DNA of 64,000 bases from Photorhabdus asymbiotica (GCF_003634575.1 NZ_RBLJ01000001.1:1054001-1118000), one strand, 5' to 3'; shown: positions 17,955 through 28,900, counted from the first letter of the stretch. Notes: a model not told the origin generated them from the sequence alone. Translations and numbers: made by a program.

Positions 17955-18822
17955 AAAAATAACATGAGTAGAAATGGTTGGTTATTCTTAACAAAAAACA
18001 TTCATTTTCACACACTAATGCCTTGTCGAAATAACCATTTAAAAAATCCTACGCATGATTATTTAAGTTTCAAGTATCTTTACATAAGATGCTGTTGTCG
18101 TTTTCGTGTTATACAGAATAGCAATTATTATAATATGGAGATATACAATTAAATGCAACCTCTTTGAAAAGGTGAATAAGGTTTAATCACATTGATATAT
18201 CCCTATTTTTCATTCGTTTTTAATTGTTCTAATAAATAAAATAGGTCACTTGAGACAGACTATCAGGGAAGTGTCCATTCTGCCATATTTGGCATACCAT
18301 TTATAAATGTAGGCGCTGCCAATTATTGGTTTACGGTAAAATTCAGGAATCAGTGTATCTACTTCAGCCTATTTAAAGATTTTCTCAGGTTTAGAGAACG
18401 GGAAAACTCCACTTATGAACCCTCAGTTTTTTTGGGAGGATTACCCTTATCCACTTTTTATACAAATCTGTCTTGATTTATATGAAAAACAATTGTAAGG
18501 TAATTGAAAAATTTGTTAATAGCAGGTATAAATTGTATCATTATGTAATTATTATACCTCGATTTCTTGCCTATCTATACCCAATAGATTTCGAGTTGCA
18601 GCGCGGCGGCAAGTGAACGCGGCCAACAAAGCAGCAACTTGAAAGATGAAGGGTATAGAAATGCAGGAAATATTCTTAACTCATTTTTACTATTTATTCA
18701 TTTTTTCCTTTATTTATAAATTATCGGAGAGAAGTATCATAAACAACATATAAGGCGGCTTTAATCCAATATATATCAATATATCAGAACGTAACTGAAT
18801 AATTATTATATGGAGTAAAAAT
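17955..18822. other. Spacer between exporter genes and microcin genes
   Basis: AT-rich, divergent promoter region of about 870 bp. I find no convincing intact gene. On the minus strand around 18250-18360 there is a decayed stretch reading PIIGSAYIYKWYAKYGRMD, which resembles the IS3-family orfA motif (FYKWxxKYGGM). An 82-bp ERIC-type repeat lies at 18576-18657. No clear Fur box was found by eye. Confidence 0.5.
18576..18657. repeat. ERIC-type repeat, short 82-bp form
   Basis: TATACCC...GGGTATA ends with inner arms TTTCGAGTTGCAGCG and CAACTTGAAAGATGAA. It lacks the central ERIC core. Confidence 0.85.
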
Positions 18823-19020
18823 ATGAAATCAGCCATCTTGAATATTATGAGTCTCTGTATTGCTCTCGCATTGGTTAATTCATCATCAATTAATATTTTA
18901 CATCATAGCGAGAAAAATATCGCTGATATAGCTCTTTGCACTCTGTCTTTTTTGGGGGCGAGATATGCTCTTTTACTTGCTATTAAGATCTATTCTGGAC
19001 TCCAAAGCAATGGAAGATAA
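18823..19020 (+). CDS. Candidate microcin immunity protein (MchI-like)
   Basis: A 65-aa protein with a strong GGAG ribosome site. It has two hydrophobic segments (about 4-20 and 36-55) and a short charged tail. Length, topology and the stretch IADIALCTLSFLGARYALLL resemble the small microcin H47 immunity protein as recalled. It sits 61 bp upstream of the microcin precursor on the same strand, the standard immunity-precursor order in ColV and H47 loci. Immunity function is inferred from position and shape; similarity is weak and short. Confidence 0.6.
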   Translation: MKSAILNIMSLCIALALVNSSSINILHHSEKNIADIALCTLSFLGARYALLLAIKIYSGLQSNGR

Positions 19021-19081
19021 TTTTTTGCCACGAAAACCGTACCTTACATCAATTAAGCAAAACAAACAATGGAGAGAAAAA

Positions 19082-19399
19082 ATGAGGCCGATACGTAATG
19101 ACTTACTAAATAACATTTCAGGTGGCGCAGGAGCACCTGTTACTCCTGCTAATCAAATTGGAGCAGCTATGATTGTAGGGGCTGCTGCGGGGATAGCTGG
19201 TGGGCCAATTGGAGTTGCCGGTGGAGCTATTGCAGCAGGCACAACAATGGCAATTGGCCTTATGACTCCTAAGGGGCCATTATTTGGCAGTGACGGTAAC
19301 AGTGGTAGTGGTAATAGCGGCAATAGTGGGGGTGGGAGTAGTGGTATCAATAGTAGTAATGGTGGGTTTGAGAGGATTGATAGGTATGATGACCGCTGA
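19082..19399 (+). CDS. Class IIb-type microcin precursor, microcin H47-like
   Basis: A 105-aa precursor with start ATG at 19082 behind GGAGAGAAAAA. Residues 1-15 form a double-glycine leader, MRPIRNDLLNNISGG. The core begins AGAPVTPANQIGAAMIVGAA and continues with a Gly/Ala-rich membrane-active region, AGGPIGVAGGAIAAGTTMAIG. This tracks the microcin H47 precursor (GAPATSANAAGAAAIVGALAG as recalled). A Gly/Ser/Asn-rich linker follows (about 72-93). Unlike H47, M and E492, the protein does not end in serine but in GGFERIDRYDDR. It would be processed by a C39 peptidase-ABC exporter. An in-frame upstream extension to 18965 overlaps the immunity gene and is rejected. Confidence 0.82.
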   Translation: MRPIRNDLLNNISGGAGAPVTPANQIGAAMIVGAAAGIAGGPIGVAGGAIAAGTTMAIGLMTPKGPLFGSDGNSGSGNSGNSGGGSSGINSSNGGFERIDRYDDR

Positions 19400-19840
19400 T
19401 GTATATTAAATCATTTTGTGTGAACTAAGTAATCTAAGTTTGCAATCGAAACCACTTAGCTAATATTATCGTTGGGGCTGAAAATTTCATCAACCCCAAT
19501 AATACCAAATATGGCTCTACTCTATACCGGTTCTGTTCAAACAAGATTAGAGAGTTCATTTCCAAAAGAATTGTCAAACTTAACAGGTGTTATGTTAAAT
19601 AACCATTTTCTGAATATGATTTTTAAGGACGGAGATAGCCAAGATATACTATAATCCAAATAAAGGTTAAAACTTACTCTGTTTAACGTATTGGATTATG
19701 ACTGATTTTCAGTACAGAGCTATCTCTTAAGGTACCAAAAAATATATTCAATTAGAAGGATCTTGCTATATTTTTTTCCTTCTCTAAGTTTGTCATCTAG
19801 TTATTCAAATTAACATCCGTAGTCTCAAAGCGACTCCAAT
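19400..19840 (+). other. Spacer after microcin gene
   Basis: About 440 bp of AT-rich sequence. A 60-codon open frame at 19472 begins at a non-ATG codon without a clear ribosome site, and I do not consider it supported. No clear terminator is seen. Confidence 0.4.
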
Positions 19841-19960
19841 ATGGCCAAGTTGAGCTTTATACGTCGTTGTGGTAGGGGAATATCTGGCATTAATGAAGAT
19901 GATATTCACTGTACCTTCTGGCGTAATGCATTAAGAAAGAAAATTCATATATTCATTTAA
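19841..19960 (+). CDS. Possible 39-aa small protein
   Basis: The open frame reads MAKLSFIRRCGRGISGINED and ends KKIHIFI. It is basic and contains two cysteines. It lies just upstream of the MchC-like gene. No good ribosome site is visible, so it may equally be a remnant. Function unknown. Confidence 0.25.
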   Translation: MAKLSFIRRCGRGISGINEDDIHCTFWRNALRKKIHIFI

Positions 19961-19972
19961 TTAGATTAGCCA

Positions 19973-21508
19973 ATGAAAAATTTGTCAGAATTGAAAGAAA
20001 CACTTATACCCTTTATTGCACACCGTATCAAATCGGGTGTGTTGTGGCATAAAAATTTGTCAGACATCGAAATTAAGAAAATTCAAGCAGAAACAAGCTA
20101 TCTGATCTCCAATAGATCTGATATCTCTGTTTTTAACGGTGAACCACTCCTCTCTGAGGAGAAAGTTTTTTATGCGGAACGATACGGTGGAGACGGAATT
20201 TCCCGCAATGGTGGTGGTGCACGCTGTGGCTTTGATGGTCAATGGCAAGTAAAAGGTATTGGAGCCAACCCGCTCATTGGTAAAGACTCAAAACAAGTTG
20301 ATGGCGAGCTGACTATGACTGGAGCTATGTTGGAAGTTTTATGGGGAAGTCTCATGGAAAAGCTTCTGCCTTTTGGTGCTGTTCCCAATGTGGTTGTATT
20401 ACTGACGGATCAAGCTATCTCTGGAAAAAAACACGCAATATCGTTTCGCTCTCAGGATCTACGTACACTGTTGGTACGAGAACCAACTATTCGCCCCGCT
20501 CATTTTTGCCGTGCACCTTATTATCTTCCCTATGCAGCTATGCTATCACAACAGCATGATGCAAGCCGAGTTGAAAACCTAATTTCTAAACTTATTGGAT
20601 GCCTTCCTCATCCTTTATCAATGGACGAAGAACAATGGCATAATTTATCCCCCGAAGAAAAAGCAGGTCATGGACTCGTCGAATTAACTAGCAGACTTGC
20701 TACACAAATAGCCTACTGCCGTACACGTCATCTGGTGATGAGGACTTCACCCTCAAACTGTGACATGAGTGGCCGATTGCTCGATTTTCATGGGGTACGT
20801 CATGCCTTCCCTGCTGATAGAGAGCAAGGTATACAGAGCTATATCCGATATGAAAAATTAAACGGAGATGCCCAAATATTACTTAACGGGATGTTAGATT
20901 TATGTTTCTATCTGGCAAAATATATATTTGGCTCTGCTTTTCAGATTTATGTACAGAGACAGATAATCAATGCTTTTAATAGCAGCTATCAGAGAACATC
21001 TTGGGTAGAAAATCTACGTATAGCTGGTTTCGACGTTGAATTCTTGCATACCGTTTGTACTTACCCTAGCTATGCTGCTATGGGAAACCGATTACAGCTT
21101 ATACTTGACATGTCGGTAGGTTCATTTACGCAAAAGCTGGGTGTTGGTCAGAGAGATTCTCACCCTGCAATTGCCTTGTTACACAATTTGATTGATACTT
21201 TGCAAGTAAAAAAGGCTGAAATTTTTCTAAAGAACTTCCAAACCACTGGAGAAAGTTTTTCCTTTGCCTTCCAACATCTTTGCTGTGATTATCTTCATTA
21301 TAAAACCAACCAAGGTAAGTCTGGTACTGAGGTTAGAGATGAAATGAAAAATACTATTGCAAGGAGGCTTCAATCTAGGACGTTTATGAACCGTGAAGTC
21401 ATATTGAAAGAAATTAATAGCTACCAAGGGACAATCAATGACATTGCTTTACAAATTAAGGAATATCAATCTCATTTTGAAAAAAAAGCTATAGATATAC
21501 TTAAATAA
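19973..21508 (+). CDS. MchC/MceJ-like microcin modification protein
   Basis: A 511-aa cytoplasmic protein with no signal or membrane segment. I place it with MchC (H47) and MceJ (E492) because of its length and its position between an H47-like precursor and a HlyC/MchD-like gene. In those systems MceI/MceJ together attach a glucosylated catechol siderophore to the C-terminal serine. The segment RYGGDGISRNGGGARCGFDG near 69-88, followed by KGIGANPLIGKD, is rich in conserved-looking Gly and may form a nucleotide-binding loop. I could not confirm homology. Start context is weak. The next gene starts 18 bp later. Confidence 0.6.
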   Translation: MKNLSELKETLIPFIAHRIKSGVLWHKNLSDIEIKKIQAETSYLISNRSDISVFNGEPLLSEEKVFYAERYGGDGISRNGGGARCGFDGQWQVKGIGANPLIGKDSKQVDGELTMTGAMLEVLWGSLMEKLLPFGAVPNVVVLLTDQAISGKKHAISFRSQDLRTLLVREPTIRPAHFCRAPYYLPYAAMLSQQHDASRVENLISKLIGCLPHPLSMDEEQWHNLSPEEKAGHGLVELTSRLATQIAYCRTRHLVMRTSPSNCDMSGRLLDFHGVRHAFPADREQGIQSYIRYEKLNGDAQILLNGMLDLCFYLAKYIFGSAFQIYVQRQIINAFNSSYQRTSWVENLRIAGFDVEFLHTVCTYPSYAAMGNRLQLILDMSVGSFTQKLGVGQRDSHPAIALLHNLIDTLQVKKAEIFLKNFQTTGESFSFAFQHLCCDYLHYKTNQGKSGTEVRDEMKNTIARRLQSRTFMNREVILKEINSYQGTINDIALQIKEYQSHFEKKAIDILK

Positions 21509-21526
21509 TTGGTTAGAGGAATAACT

Positions 21527-21982
21527 ATGAGCCTTATTAAGGAAAGTTGTAATGGCAAGGATGATTTTTCCGATCACGAGAAGTTAGGTTTTGCCGTCAG
21601 CTGTATGTTAATGAACAACAATTATAGTTTTTATCATATAAAGACCTTACAGTATTGGACCTTAGAAGCGATAGGCCAAAAACAATTTAAGATTCTGTTC
21701 GATTATTTAGATAGACCCCTTGGTTATATAACCTGGGCCTATCTAAGGGAAGATACTTTACATCGATTAATCCATGATCCACATTATTGTTTGCATATTA
21801 GCGAGTGGAATGAAGGTGGGATTATGTGCATTCTTGACTTTTGCTGTCGCCCTGGCAGTGCGGTCTATTGCCTTGATTATTTCAAAGGGGTTACCCCTTT
21901 TGCTAACGTAGAAAAAATGGTTTGGCAATCCAAAAGATCCGGTAGGTTGATGACAAGAAAAAATAGAATGCAAAGAAAATAA
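21527..21982 (+). CDS. HlyC-family acyltransferase, MchD/MceI-like
   Basis: A 151-aa protein. The start MSLIKESCNGKDD at 21527 has an AGAGGAA ribosome site. It has the RTX toxin-activating acyltransferase pattern: FAVSCMLMNNNYSFYHIKTLQYW (the catalytic-type His region near 37), then DRPLGYITWAYLREDTLHRL, the conserved Pro-x-Gly...TWA motif, and a later Asp in a CILDFCCRPG segment. In class IIb microcins the MceI/MchD homologue works with MceJ/MchC in post-translational modification. Family placement is by motif; the substrate here is unknown. It forms one block with the previous gene and the NRPS gene 36 bp downstream. Confidence 0.75.
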   Translation: MSLIKESCNGKDDFSDHEKLGFAVSCMLMNNNYSFYHIKTLQYWTLEAIGQKQFKILFDYLDRPLGYITWAYLREDTLHRLIHDPHYCLHISEWNEGGIMCILDFCCRPGSAVYCLDYFKGVTPFANVEKMVWQSKRSGRLMTRKNRMQRK

Positions 21983-22018
21983 AGTCATTCTAAATAAGAA
22001 AAATGTTGGATAAAGAAA

Positions 22019-25000
22019 ATGGGAAAGAATATATTGTTGGATTCACAAAGTGGATTCTATTATGGAAGTAAGGAAAATATACAATCATCTTATTATAATA
22101 TTGCAGAATATATTGAAATAAGTCATGCTCTTAATATTACAATATTGAAAAAAGCTATTGGGTATGTGATAGATGCAACGCCAACACTGAGAATACGGTT
22201 TGCAGAGGATAATGGCATACCATTCTTAGAAGAAGTTAATACATATTCCACGGTAGAGGTTATAAATCTAACACATTTGAAAGATAATAGAGTTGAAGCA
22301 ATACTCATGATGGAACAAGATGTCACAATAGATATTGACATTTCATCTCCACCTCTATATAGACATAAAATTTTTATTCTAGGAAAAACACATTTTCTAT
22401 GGTATTTCTGTACCCATCATATTCTGCTCGATGGGTATAGCATCTATTTATTTTTCCACAAGGTAGCTGAGGTATATCGCTCATTAGTAAATGGGAAATT
22501 AAATTCACTAGGGAGTCCATCTATCTCAGAAATCATAGAATCTGAATCTAAATATAAGAAATCTCTTCGTTACTCCGCGGCTAAAGATTTTTGGCAGACA
22601 GAATGTAGCCATATTCCTTTTCCAACAACATTGGCGCTAAAAAATTCACCACAGGGACGTGTAATCCGTCATTGTGCCACATGGGAATGTACGGATAATT
22701 TTTTTAAATTTAAAAATAAAGAGCCTTCATGGTTGTCGAAAATGATCGCCATGGTCATGATATACATGTACTTGTGTTCAGATGAGCAAAAACAATCCAT
22801 TGGACTACCGATGATGGCTAGAGCAGATGATGTGTCGCGTCAGGCATTAATATGCAAAACCAATGTAGTTCCTCTCATACTTAGTATCGATGAAACATCC
22901 AGTTATCTTTCCGTCGCCCATGAAATAGAAAACAAGATAAAACAGTTAAAAAAACATCAGGATTTTAGATATGAGGAAATAAAAAAACTGAGGGGTAATG
23001 ATAATAATACCAATCTCTTTAACGTTGTTGTTAACATTATCCCATTCGATAATGAAATTCGATTTTTAGACAATACTGACAGCAATATACATAACGTACG
23101 TTCTGGAAGTGCTCACGATATCGTTTTTAATATCCGCCCGAATGCTGCTCGGAAAAATATCAGATTAGAGATTGATGCGAATTCTGGGCTATATGACTAT
23201 GAGCAACTTTCATTGCATTGCTCATCCATACAGCACCTGTTTACCTTTTTGGATAATAGTCAACAAGACTTCACAGTATCCGCTCTAAGATGCAAATTGC
23301 CAGCATCACATCTAGGTACTATTCAAACCACAGGAGAACCTGATGATATCATACAACGCATTATTCGACACGGCACGTCATGTTTTGCTGGCAACATAGC
23401 TATCCAAACACCGGAACATCTCTTGCCTTATTTCAGGTATATTTCGTACCGTCAGTTGGTAGACTATTCTTATTCTTGGATAGAACAACTGAGCAAATAT
23501 CACTTGTCATCTTCTACAGTACTTCTGATTAATCTACCAAAAGGCCCTGAAGCCGTGGCCTGTATGATTGCTGCTCTTTCCTTAAAGCTTCCATTTGCAA
23601 CTTTAAACATCTCAGCCAGTGAGCAAGATTGTATCTGGCTAATAAGTCAGTTTTCCGATGTAATTGTAGTTAGCTCTCAGTTATCCTCCCTCATGGAAAA
23701 GGTAAGGGTATCCCCTGCTTGGCAAATCACACAAGGATTTTGCCCACGGTTATTTCCCCACTGTGCTCTTATCCAACTAAAGACGGATCATGTGACAATT
23801 GAGCTCCCTGCCAATGTTGCCTATATTATGTTCACATCAGGTACTACAGGTACCTCGAAAGGTGTTATATGCGGAAGAGAATCATTAAACACGTTCATTC
23901 AAAGCGCAATAAGACGTTATGGTATTGTATCTGAAGACCGTATTTTAAATTTTTCTCAATTGCATTTCGATGCATGCATAGAAGAGGTTTTTTCTACACT
24001 TACTTCTGGCGCTAGTCTTATCATACCCCCTGAGTACATATCAGGAAGCTTTAGTAAATTCCTCTCATTTTGTGATGTGTATGATATAAGCGTTCTTGAT
24101 TTGCCAACAGCCTATTTTAACGAATTGGTATTTTCGTTAAATGGTAAATTGCGTCTACCTCCTCAGCTGAAGACACTCATTATTGGTGGAGAAAACCTGT
24201 TGCAGCAAACCAAAAAAACATGGTTTGAACATCAACCGGAAGGAAAACGTTTGATCAATTCTTATGGTCCAACAGAAGCAACCGTGGTTGCTACAACTGC
24301 TGAAGTCCAAAGTGATAATACCCCGATATCCATTGGTCAACCACTCGACAATGTCATGACCATGATTGTAGGTAAAAACCTCCGTGTGGTTCCCAAGGGC
24401 ATTGCTGGTGAATTGCTAATCGCTGGCCCAACGGTCTGCCAAGGCTATCTGAACAACCCTGAACTGACCAAAGAAAAATTTATCATTATCAATGTAGGTG
24501 GGCAACATGTTCCAGCATACCGTACTGGGGATATTGCCTATCAAGCACAAGATGACACTCTTGTGTTCCTCGGCAGAAAAATAAGAGAAGTGAAAATTGC
24601 AGGTCACAGAGTTAGTCTCGACCACATTGAATCTTGCATATCTGATGTATCTGGCGTTATTGAGGTTTGTGTGATCGCTAAAATCACTACTTCAGGTCAA
24701 GTTTTATGTGCCCATTATTACTCAGAGAAAAACCTCGAGAAAGAGATTAGATATGCCCTGCTTTTAGCACTACCAAACCTCCATGGATCGAGAGTTTTCA
24801 TTCATCACAAAATGCCTTTGGAGAAATTACTCAATGGTAAGATAGATTACAAAACAGTAGAAAATTATCCTCTAACGCTTCCGAAGAAGCAAAAAATATT
24901 TAGCTCCACAACATTGCGGCTCCTCCTTGACGAGGTTTGGAGTTCAACGCTGGGAAACGCTGATGGTAATTTCTTCGATCTTGGAGGAGAATCTTTACAA

Positions 25001-25909
25001 GCAATAAAAATTACTAATAGAATTAATGCCTATTGTCAGCTTGACTTGAGCTTGCAAGATGTTTTTGAACATCCTGAAATTACGGATTTTTACCATCACC
25101 TGATTGAGATTGCCAATCATAATTTTGATCTGAGTGTGGATATGCTAGATATTCGTTGTCTCATCAACCAATGTATTGATGAGCATAGTTCGAATTCAAT
25201 CCACGGTAGGTTAACGTTTTTTATTGAAAACCCATCATACCAAGATGAACATCAATTCTTATCGAAAATTACCAAGAAAAATAAGGTTGTTATTGTTACT
25301 TCATCAGATGCATTCTTTGGTAATTCAAATAATACAGTACATGTTGGTTTCGATGATCATATCATAAGAATGGATATTAGGGAGATTGAAGATGCTGTGG
25401 AGAGAGACTCAATTTCAATGACCATTTTCAACGTACCAAACTCAGAACAAGAAATATTACAGTGGTTGGTAAAACTAAAATCCATGTTATTACGCTTGGT
25501 GGCACTACGCACAAAAGAGATTATTTTCTTGTGTACACCAGAAAGTATGAGAATATTCAGGAAAATCTTTTTGAATGGTTATTCTCACAAAAGAATAAAA
25601 TTTATTACTAAATTTGAGCACTATGAATTTAATAAGATAGAGAGAAATATCTCTAATCTTATCGATGCATCTGCCCTTATGGGGTATTTCCCCAATATAA
25701 TGTTTAATTCAGCCGACGAGTTGTTATTCAGTTATGCAATGAGAAAGTTAGCTCTTGATGGGCTTAATTGCCAGGATGAAACAATTGATCATCAGACGGC
25801 ATTTATGGAAGTTCAAAAGCGGAATCCAGGTGTGCAATTGTGTAAATTTACACATTGGTTAAACCTGTTTTCCGAGCATTGCCGCTCCATGAATAACAGT
25901 AAAGAATAG
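22019..25909 (+). CDS. NRPS module C-A-T with unknown C-terminal extension
   Basis: 1296 aa. The condensation domain (about 1-430) has HHILLDG near 132-138. The adenylation domain (~455-930) shows YIMFTSGTTGTSKG (about 600), NSYGPTEATVV (~745), YRTGD, and LEKLLNGKIDYK with the catalytic Lys. The carrier domain has FFDLGGESLQ with the phosphopantetheine Ser near 991. Reading the pocket against GrsA by hand gives D-A-E-D-I-G-S-V-V-K; Glu and Asp at positions 239 and 278 suggest a basic substrate such as lysine. Residues ~1040-1296 form an appended region that I do not recognise; no TE or reductase motif is seen. The N-terminal C domain implies that an acyl or aryl starter is supplied by another protein. 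Codon use is more AT-rich than the core genes. Confidence 0.88.
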   Translation: MGKNILLDSQSGFYYGSKENIQSSYYNIAEYIEISHALNITILKKAIGYVIDATPTLRIRFAEDNGIPFLEEVNTYSTVEVINLTHLKDNRVEAILMMEQDVTIDIDISSPPLYRHKIFILGKTHFLWYFCTHHILLDGYSIYLFFHKVAEVYRSLVNGKLNSLGSPSISEIIESESKYKKSLRYSAAKDFWQTECSHIPFPTTLALKNSPQGRVIRHCATWECTDNFFKFKNKEPSWLSKMIAMVMIYMYLCSDEQKQSIGLPMMARADDVSRQALICKTNVVPLILSIDETSSYLSVAHEIENKIKQLKKHQDFRYEEIKKLRGNDNNTNLFNVVVNIIPFDNEIRFLDNTDSNIHNVRSGSAHDIVFNIRPNAARKNIRLEIDANSGLYDYEQLSLHCSSIQHLFTFLDNSQQDFTVSALRCKLPASHLGTIQTTGEPDDIIQRIIRHGTSCFAGNIAIQTPEHLLPYFRYISYRQLVDYSYSWIEQLSKYHLSSSTVLLINLPKGPEAVACMIAALSLKLPFATLNISASEQDCIWLISQFSDVIVVSSQLSSLMEKVRVSPAWQITQGFCPRLFPHCALIQLKTDHVTIELPANVAYIMFTSGTTGTSKGVICGRESLNTFIQSAIRRYGIVSEDRILNFSQLHFDACIEEVFSTLTSGASLIIPPEYISGSFSKFLSFCDVYDISVLDLPTAYFNELVFSLNGKLRLPPQLKTLIIGGENLLQQTKKTWFEHQPEGKRLINSYGPTEATVVATTAEVQSDNTPISIGQPLDNVMTMIVGKNLRVVPKGIAGELLIAGPTVCQGYLNNPELTKEKFIIINVGGQHVPAYRTGDIAYQAQDDTLVFLGRKIREVKIAGHRVSLDHIESCISDVSGVIEVCVIAKITTSGQVLCAHYYSEKNLEKEIRYALLLALPNLHGSRVFIHHKMPLEKLLNGKIDYKTVENYPLTLPKKQKIFSSTTLRLLLDEVWSSTLGNADGNFFDLGGESLQAIKITNRINAYCQLDLSLQDVFEHPEITDFYHHLIEIANHNFDLSVDMLDIRCLINQCIDEHSSNSIHGRLTFFIENPSYQDEHQFLSKITKKNKVVIVTSSDAFFGNSNNTVHVGFDDHIIRMDIREIEDAVERDSISMTIFNVPNSEQEILQWLVKLKSMLLRLVALRTKEIIFLCTPESMRIFRKIFLNGYSHKRIKFITKFEHYEFNKIERNISNLIDASALMGYFPNIMFNSADELLFSYAMRKLALDGLNCQDETIDHQTAFMEVQKRNPGVQLCKFTHWLNLFSEHCRSMNNSKE

Positions 25910-25972
25910 GTTGTAACAAAAATTGTTGCCATAGAAAGCTTATACGCAGATTAACTGTAATGGATTGATATA

Positions 25973-28900
25973 ATGAGTATTTTTGGATTGATTAAGTTAA
26001 TGGAACTGGCTAAAGCAGGAGTCCGGTTTGAACAACTATCTCCGCAACATAGGGTTATTTGCTCTGCTGCAATAAAAAACATTAATACAGACGATCCGGA
26101 TATCGTTGATTTTATAGCTGGATGCCGCCATGAAACACAGCTAGATAACACAGCTATCAAGGAACGCTATGACATTGACAGGTATGCAGGTCAATATCTT
26201 TGGTTGTATGAAAACCTGACCAAGGGAAGTGCGATGTACAATATTCCTATTGCAAAGGAAATCATCGGGGACTTTGACCCTATAAGGCTAATATCCGCTC
26301 TAAAGAAACTAATAAGCTGCCATGAGATACTCCGCGGAATATACAAGATGGATGATGACACTATCTCTATCGAATTCCGTGAACCTGATGCGGAGGTTTA
26401 TAACTCATGTTATCAGGATATCAGTCACTTACCTATTGAGGAGCAGGAACAGATTATTGCAGAGACATTAGCTGGACAATGCACGCAACCTTTTAATCTT
26501 GCTTCCGAACTTCCAATACGTTGTCACATATTAAAAACAAATAAATTTTGCCATTACCTTTTCCTAACTTTTCACCACTGTATAGTTGATGGCTGGACAG
26601 CAAATATCCTAGTTAATGAACTCAATCATAACTATCGGGGCGACGACAGTATATGTTCTCGTTCTGATAGAAAGTTTTTCCAATTTCTTGAAGACCCCTT
26701 CATTAACGTCAGTGACGTTGATCATAGTCTGAAATTTTGGAGGGATGAACTCCATGGTGCACCGGAAAGACATAAGTTACCTTATGATATCACAATCAAC
26801 TATGACGAATTAAAAACCAATATTATCAGAAATAGTCTTCCTTGCCGCTTAACAAGAGACTTGATAAAGACGTCAAACCGTGAAGGTACATCGTTGTTCA
26901 CCTTATTACACACAGCATTTGCGGTACTGATCGCCAAGAAATCTGAATCTGAACGTGTTGTTATTGGCAGTCCTGTTGCCAACAGAAATATACAGGAATT
27001 GAATAGCGTGCCCGGTAGTTTCGTTAACACTGTTGCTTATCAGTTCCAGATACGAGAAGAATATACATTCGCGGTTTTGTTGAAAGAAACGGCCAACAAA
27101 TTTGCAGAGGCTTACAGGCACCAAGGGCTGCCATTCGCCTATTTGATTGAAAAATTGCAGCCAATACGTGGGCATTTTCATCCTATATTCCAAATTATGT
27201 TCGTTTGCCAACATAGAAAAAGCAATGAATTTGTTTTTGGCTCAGCGCAGATTAAAACGCTTCCTAGGCATTATGCTCCACCGAAGTTTGATTTGGTACT
27301 GGAGATTATCTCTACCGAAGAAGGCATTCACCTTGAATGGCAATATAACTCAAACTTATTCAATATTAATACGATACGTGCATTATCTGGAGCTTACCTC
27401 ATTCTATTAGAACAAATTGCTCACAACGACATGTTAACCCTCAACAACTATGATCTTAATACTTCATCCGACATGGAGGAATTGCGGCGACTTTCAAAAG
27501 GTTTGGATATACCTTCATTTCTACAACAAACATTACCTTCTAGACTATGGCGAGAAATGAATAATAATCCAACGCTGCCAGCTTTAATTGAGGGGGATAA
27601 TGTATTGAATTATGCCCAGCTTATAGAAAAAGCAGGCACCATTGCTCGTTGGCTGAATAACAATATCCATACGAATGACATTATTGCTGTTGACATCTCC
27701 CGTGGTGCACTTCAGGCTATCGCAATGCTGGGTATTGTGCTATCGGGGCGAACTTATTTGCCATTACCTGCTGGTCTACCACTCAAACGTATTGCATCGA
27801 TTCTGGAACTTTCTAATAGCCAAATCATCCTGAGCACTGAGCAATCTTCATGTACTCAAGCCATCAGAGGAACACGCAGGGTTATTCTGAATGACAATTT
27901 TTTTACAGCTGCTAAGTCTGCCGTAGATTTTGTGCCCATAAACTGCCAGCCGCAGGATCTTGCCTATATAATCTATACTTCAGGGACAACTGGCAAACCT
28001 AAAGGAGTTGCCATTGAGCATGCATCCGTTACTAATACTCTACTGTCTATGAATCATCTTTTTGCAATTACGTCTCGGGACAATGTGTTATCTATAGCAG
28101 ATGTTGGCTTCGATTTATCGGTTTATGATCTGTTCGGCAGTTGGCTTGCAGGAGCAACCGTAGTTTGTATGCATGAAGACGATATCAGAGAACCCTCTAT
28201 CTGGCTGGAACTGATACAAAAACACTATATTACTGTATGGAATTCGGTGCCGGCCGTTTTGCAACTACTAGTCAGCTACTGTGAGCAAGAAAACATCTCG
28301 GAGCTACCTAGTTTACGCCATATCTGGCTTAGTGGTGATTGGATCTCTACTAGGCTAGTAAACCAAGCTCACAAACTTTTTCCTAACGCAATGATTACCA
28401 GTCTCGGTGGTGCAACGGAAGCTTCCATTTGGTCTGTATATTACTCACTAGAAAACAGCATCAGTTATAGACAATGCATTCCTTACGGCGTTGCATTGCC
28501 AAATCAAAGTATGTTCGTGCTAGATGAAAACTATGAACTATGTGGTTACGGTAAAACAGGCGACATTTATATTGGTGGTGCCGGAGTAGCACGGAAATAC
28601 TGGCGTGACCACGAAAATACAACCTCCAGTTTCTTTTTTCATTCTGAGCTGGGCTGCAGATTATATAGAACTGGAGACCGTGGTAGATGGAATCGATCCG
28701 GCTATATAGAGTTTCTTGGTAGGGAAGATTATCAGGTTAAGTTACAAGGCTTTCGTATTGAAATCAATGAAGTGGAAACGGCACTTAAAAGTAGCGGTCT
28801 CATTGGCGACGTTCGTGTTATCTGTTGCAATAAGGAATCGATGTTTGAAGAGCGTTATCTGGAAGCTTATATTACTCTGTCAGATGTTTGTCTGGATCTG

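Noticed and set aside
18965-19081. Upstream extension of the microcin reading frame (39 extra residues)
   Set aside because: It overlaps the immunity candidate in another frame; the ATG at 19082 has a good ribosome site and gives the canonical 15-residue double-glycine leader.
19153-19350. Minus-strand Pro-rich ORF opposite the microcin
   Set aside because: Its Pro/Leu/Ile repeat composition is just the shadow of Gly/Ser/Asn codons on the plus strand.
19472-19654. 60-codon ORF after the microcin gene
   Set aside because: Non-ATG start, no ribosome site and no recognisable family.
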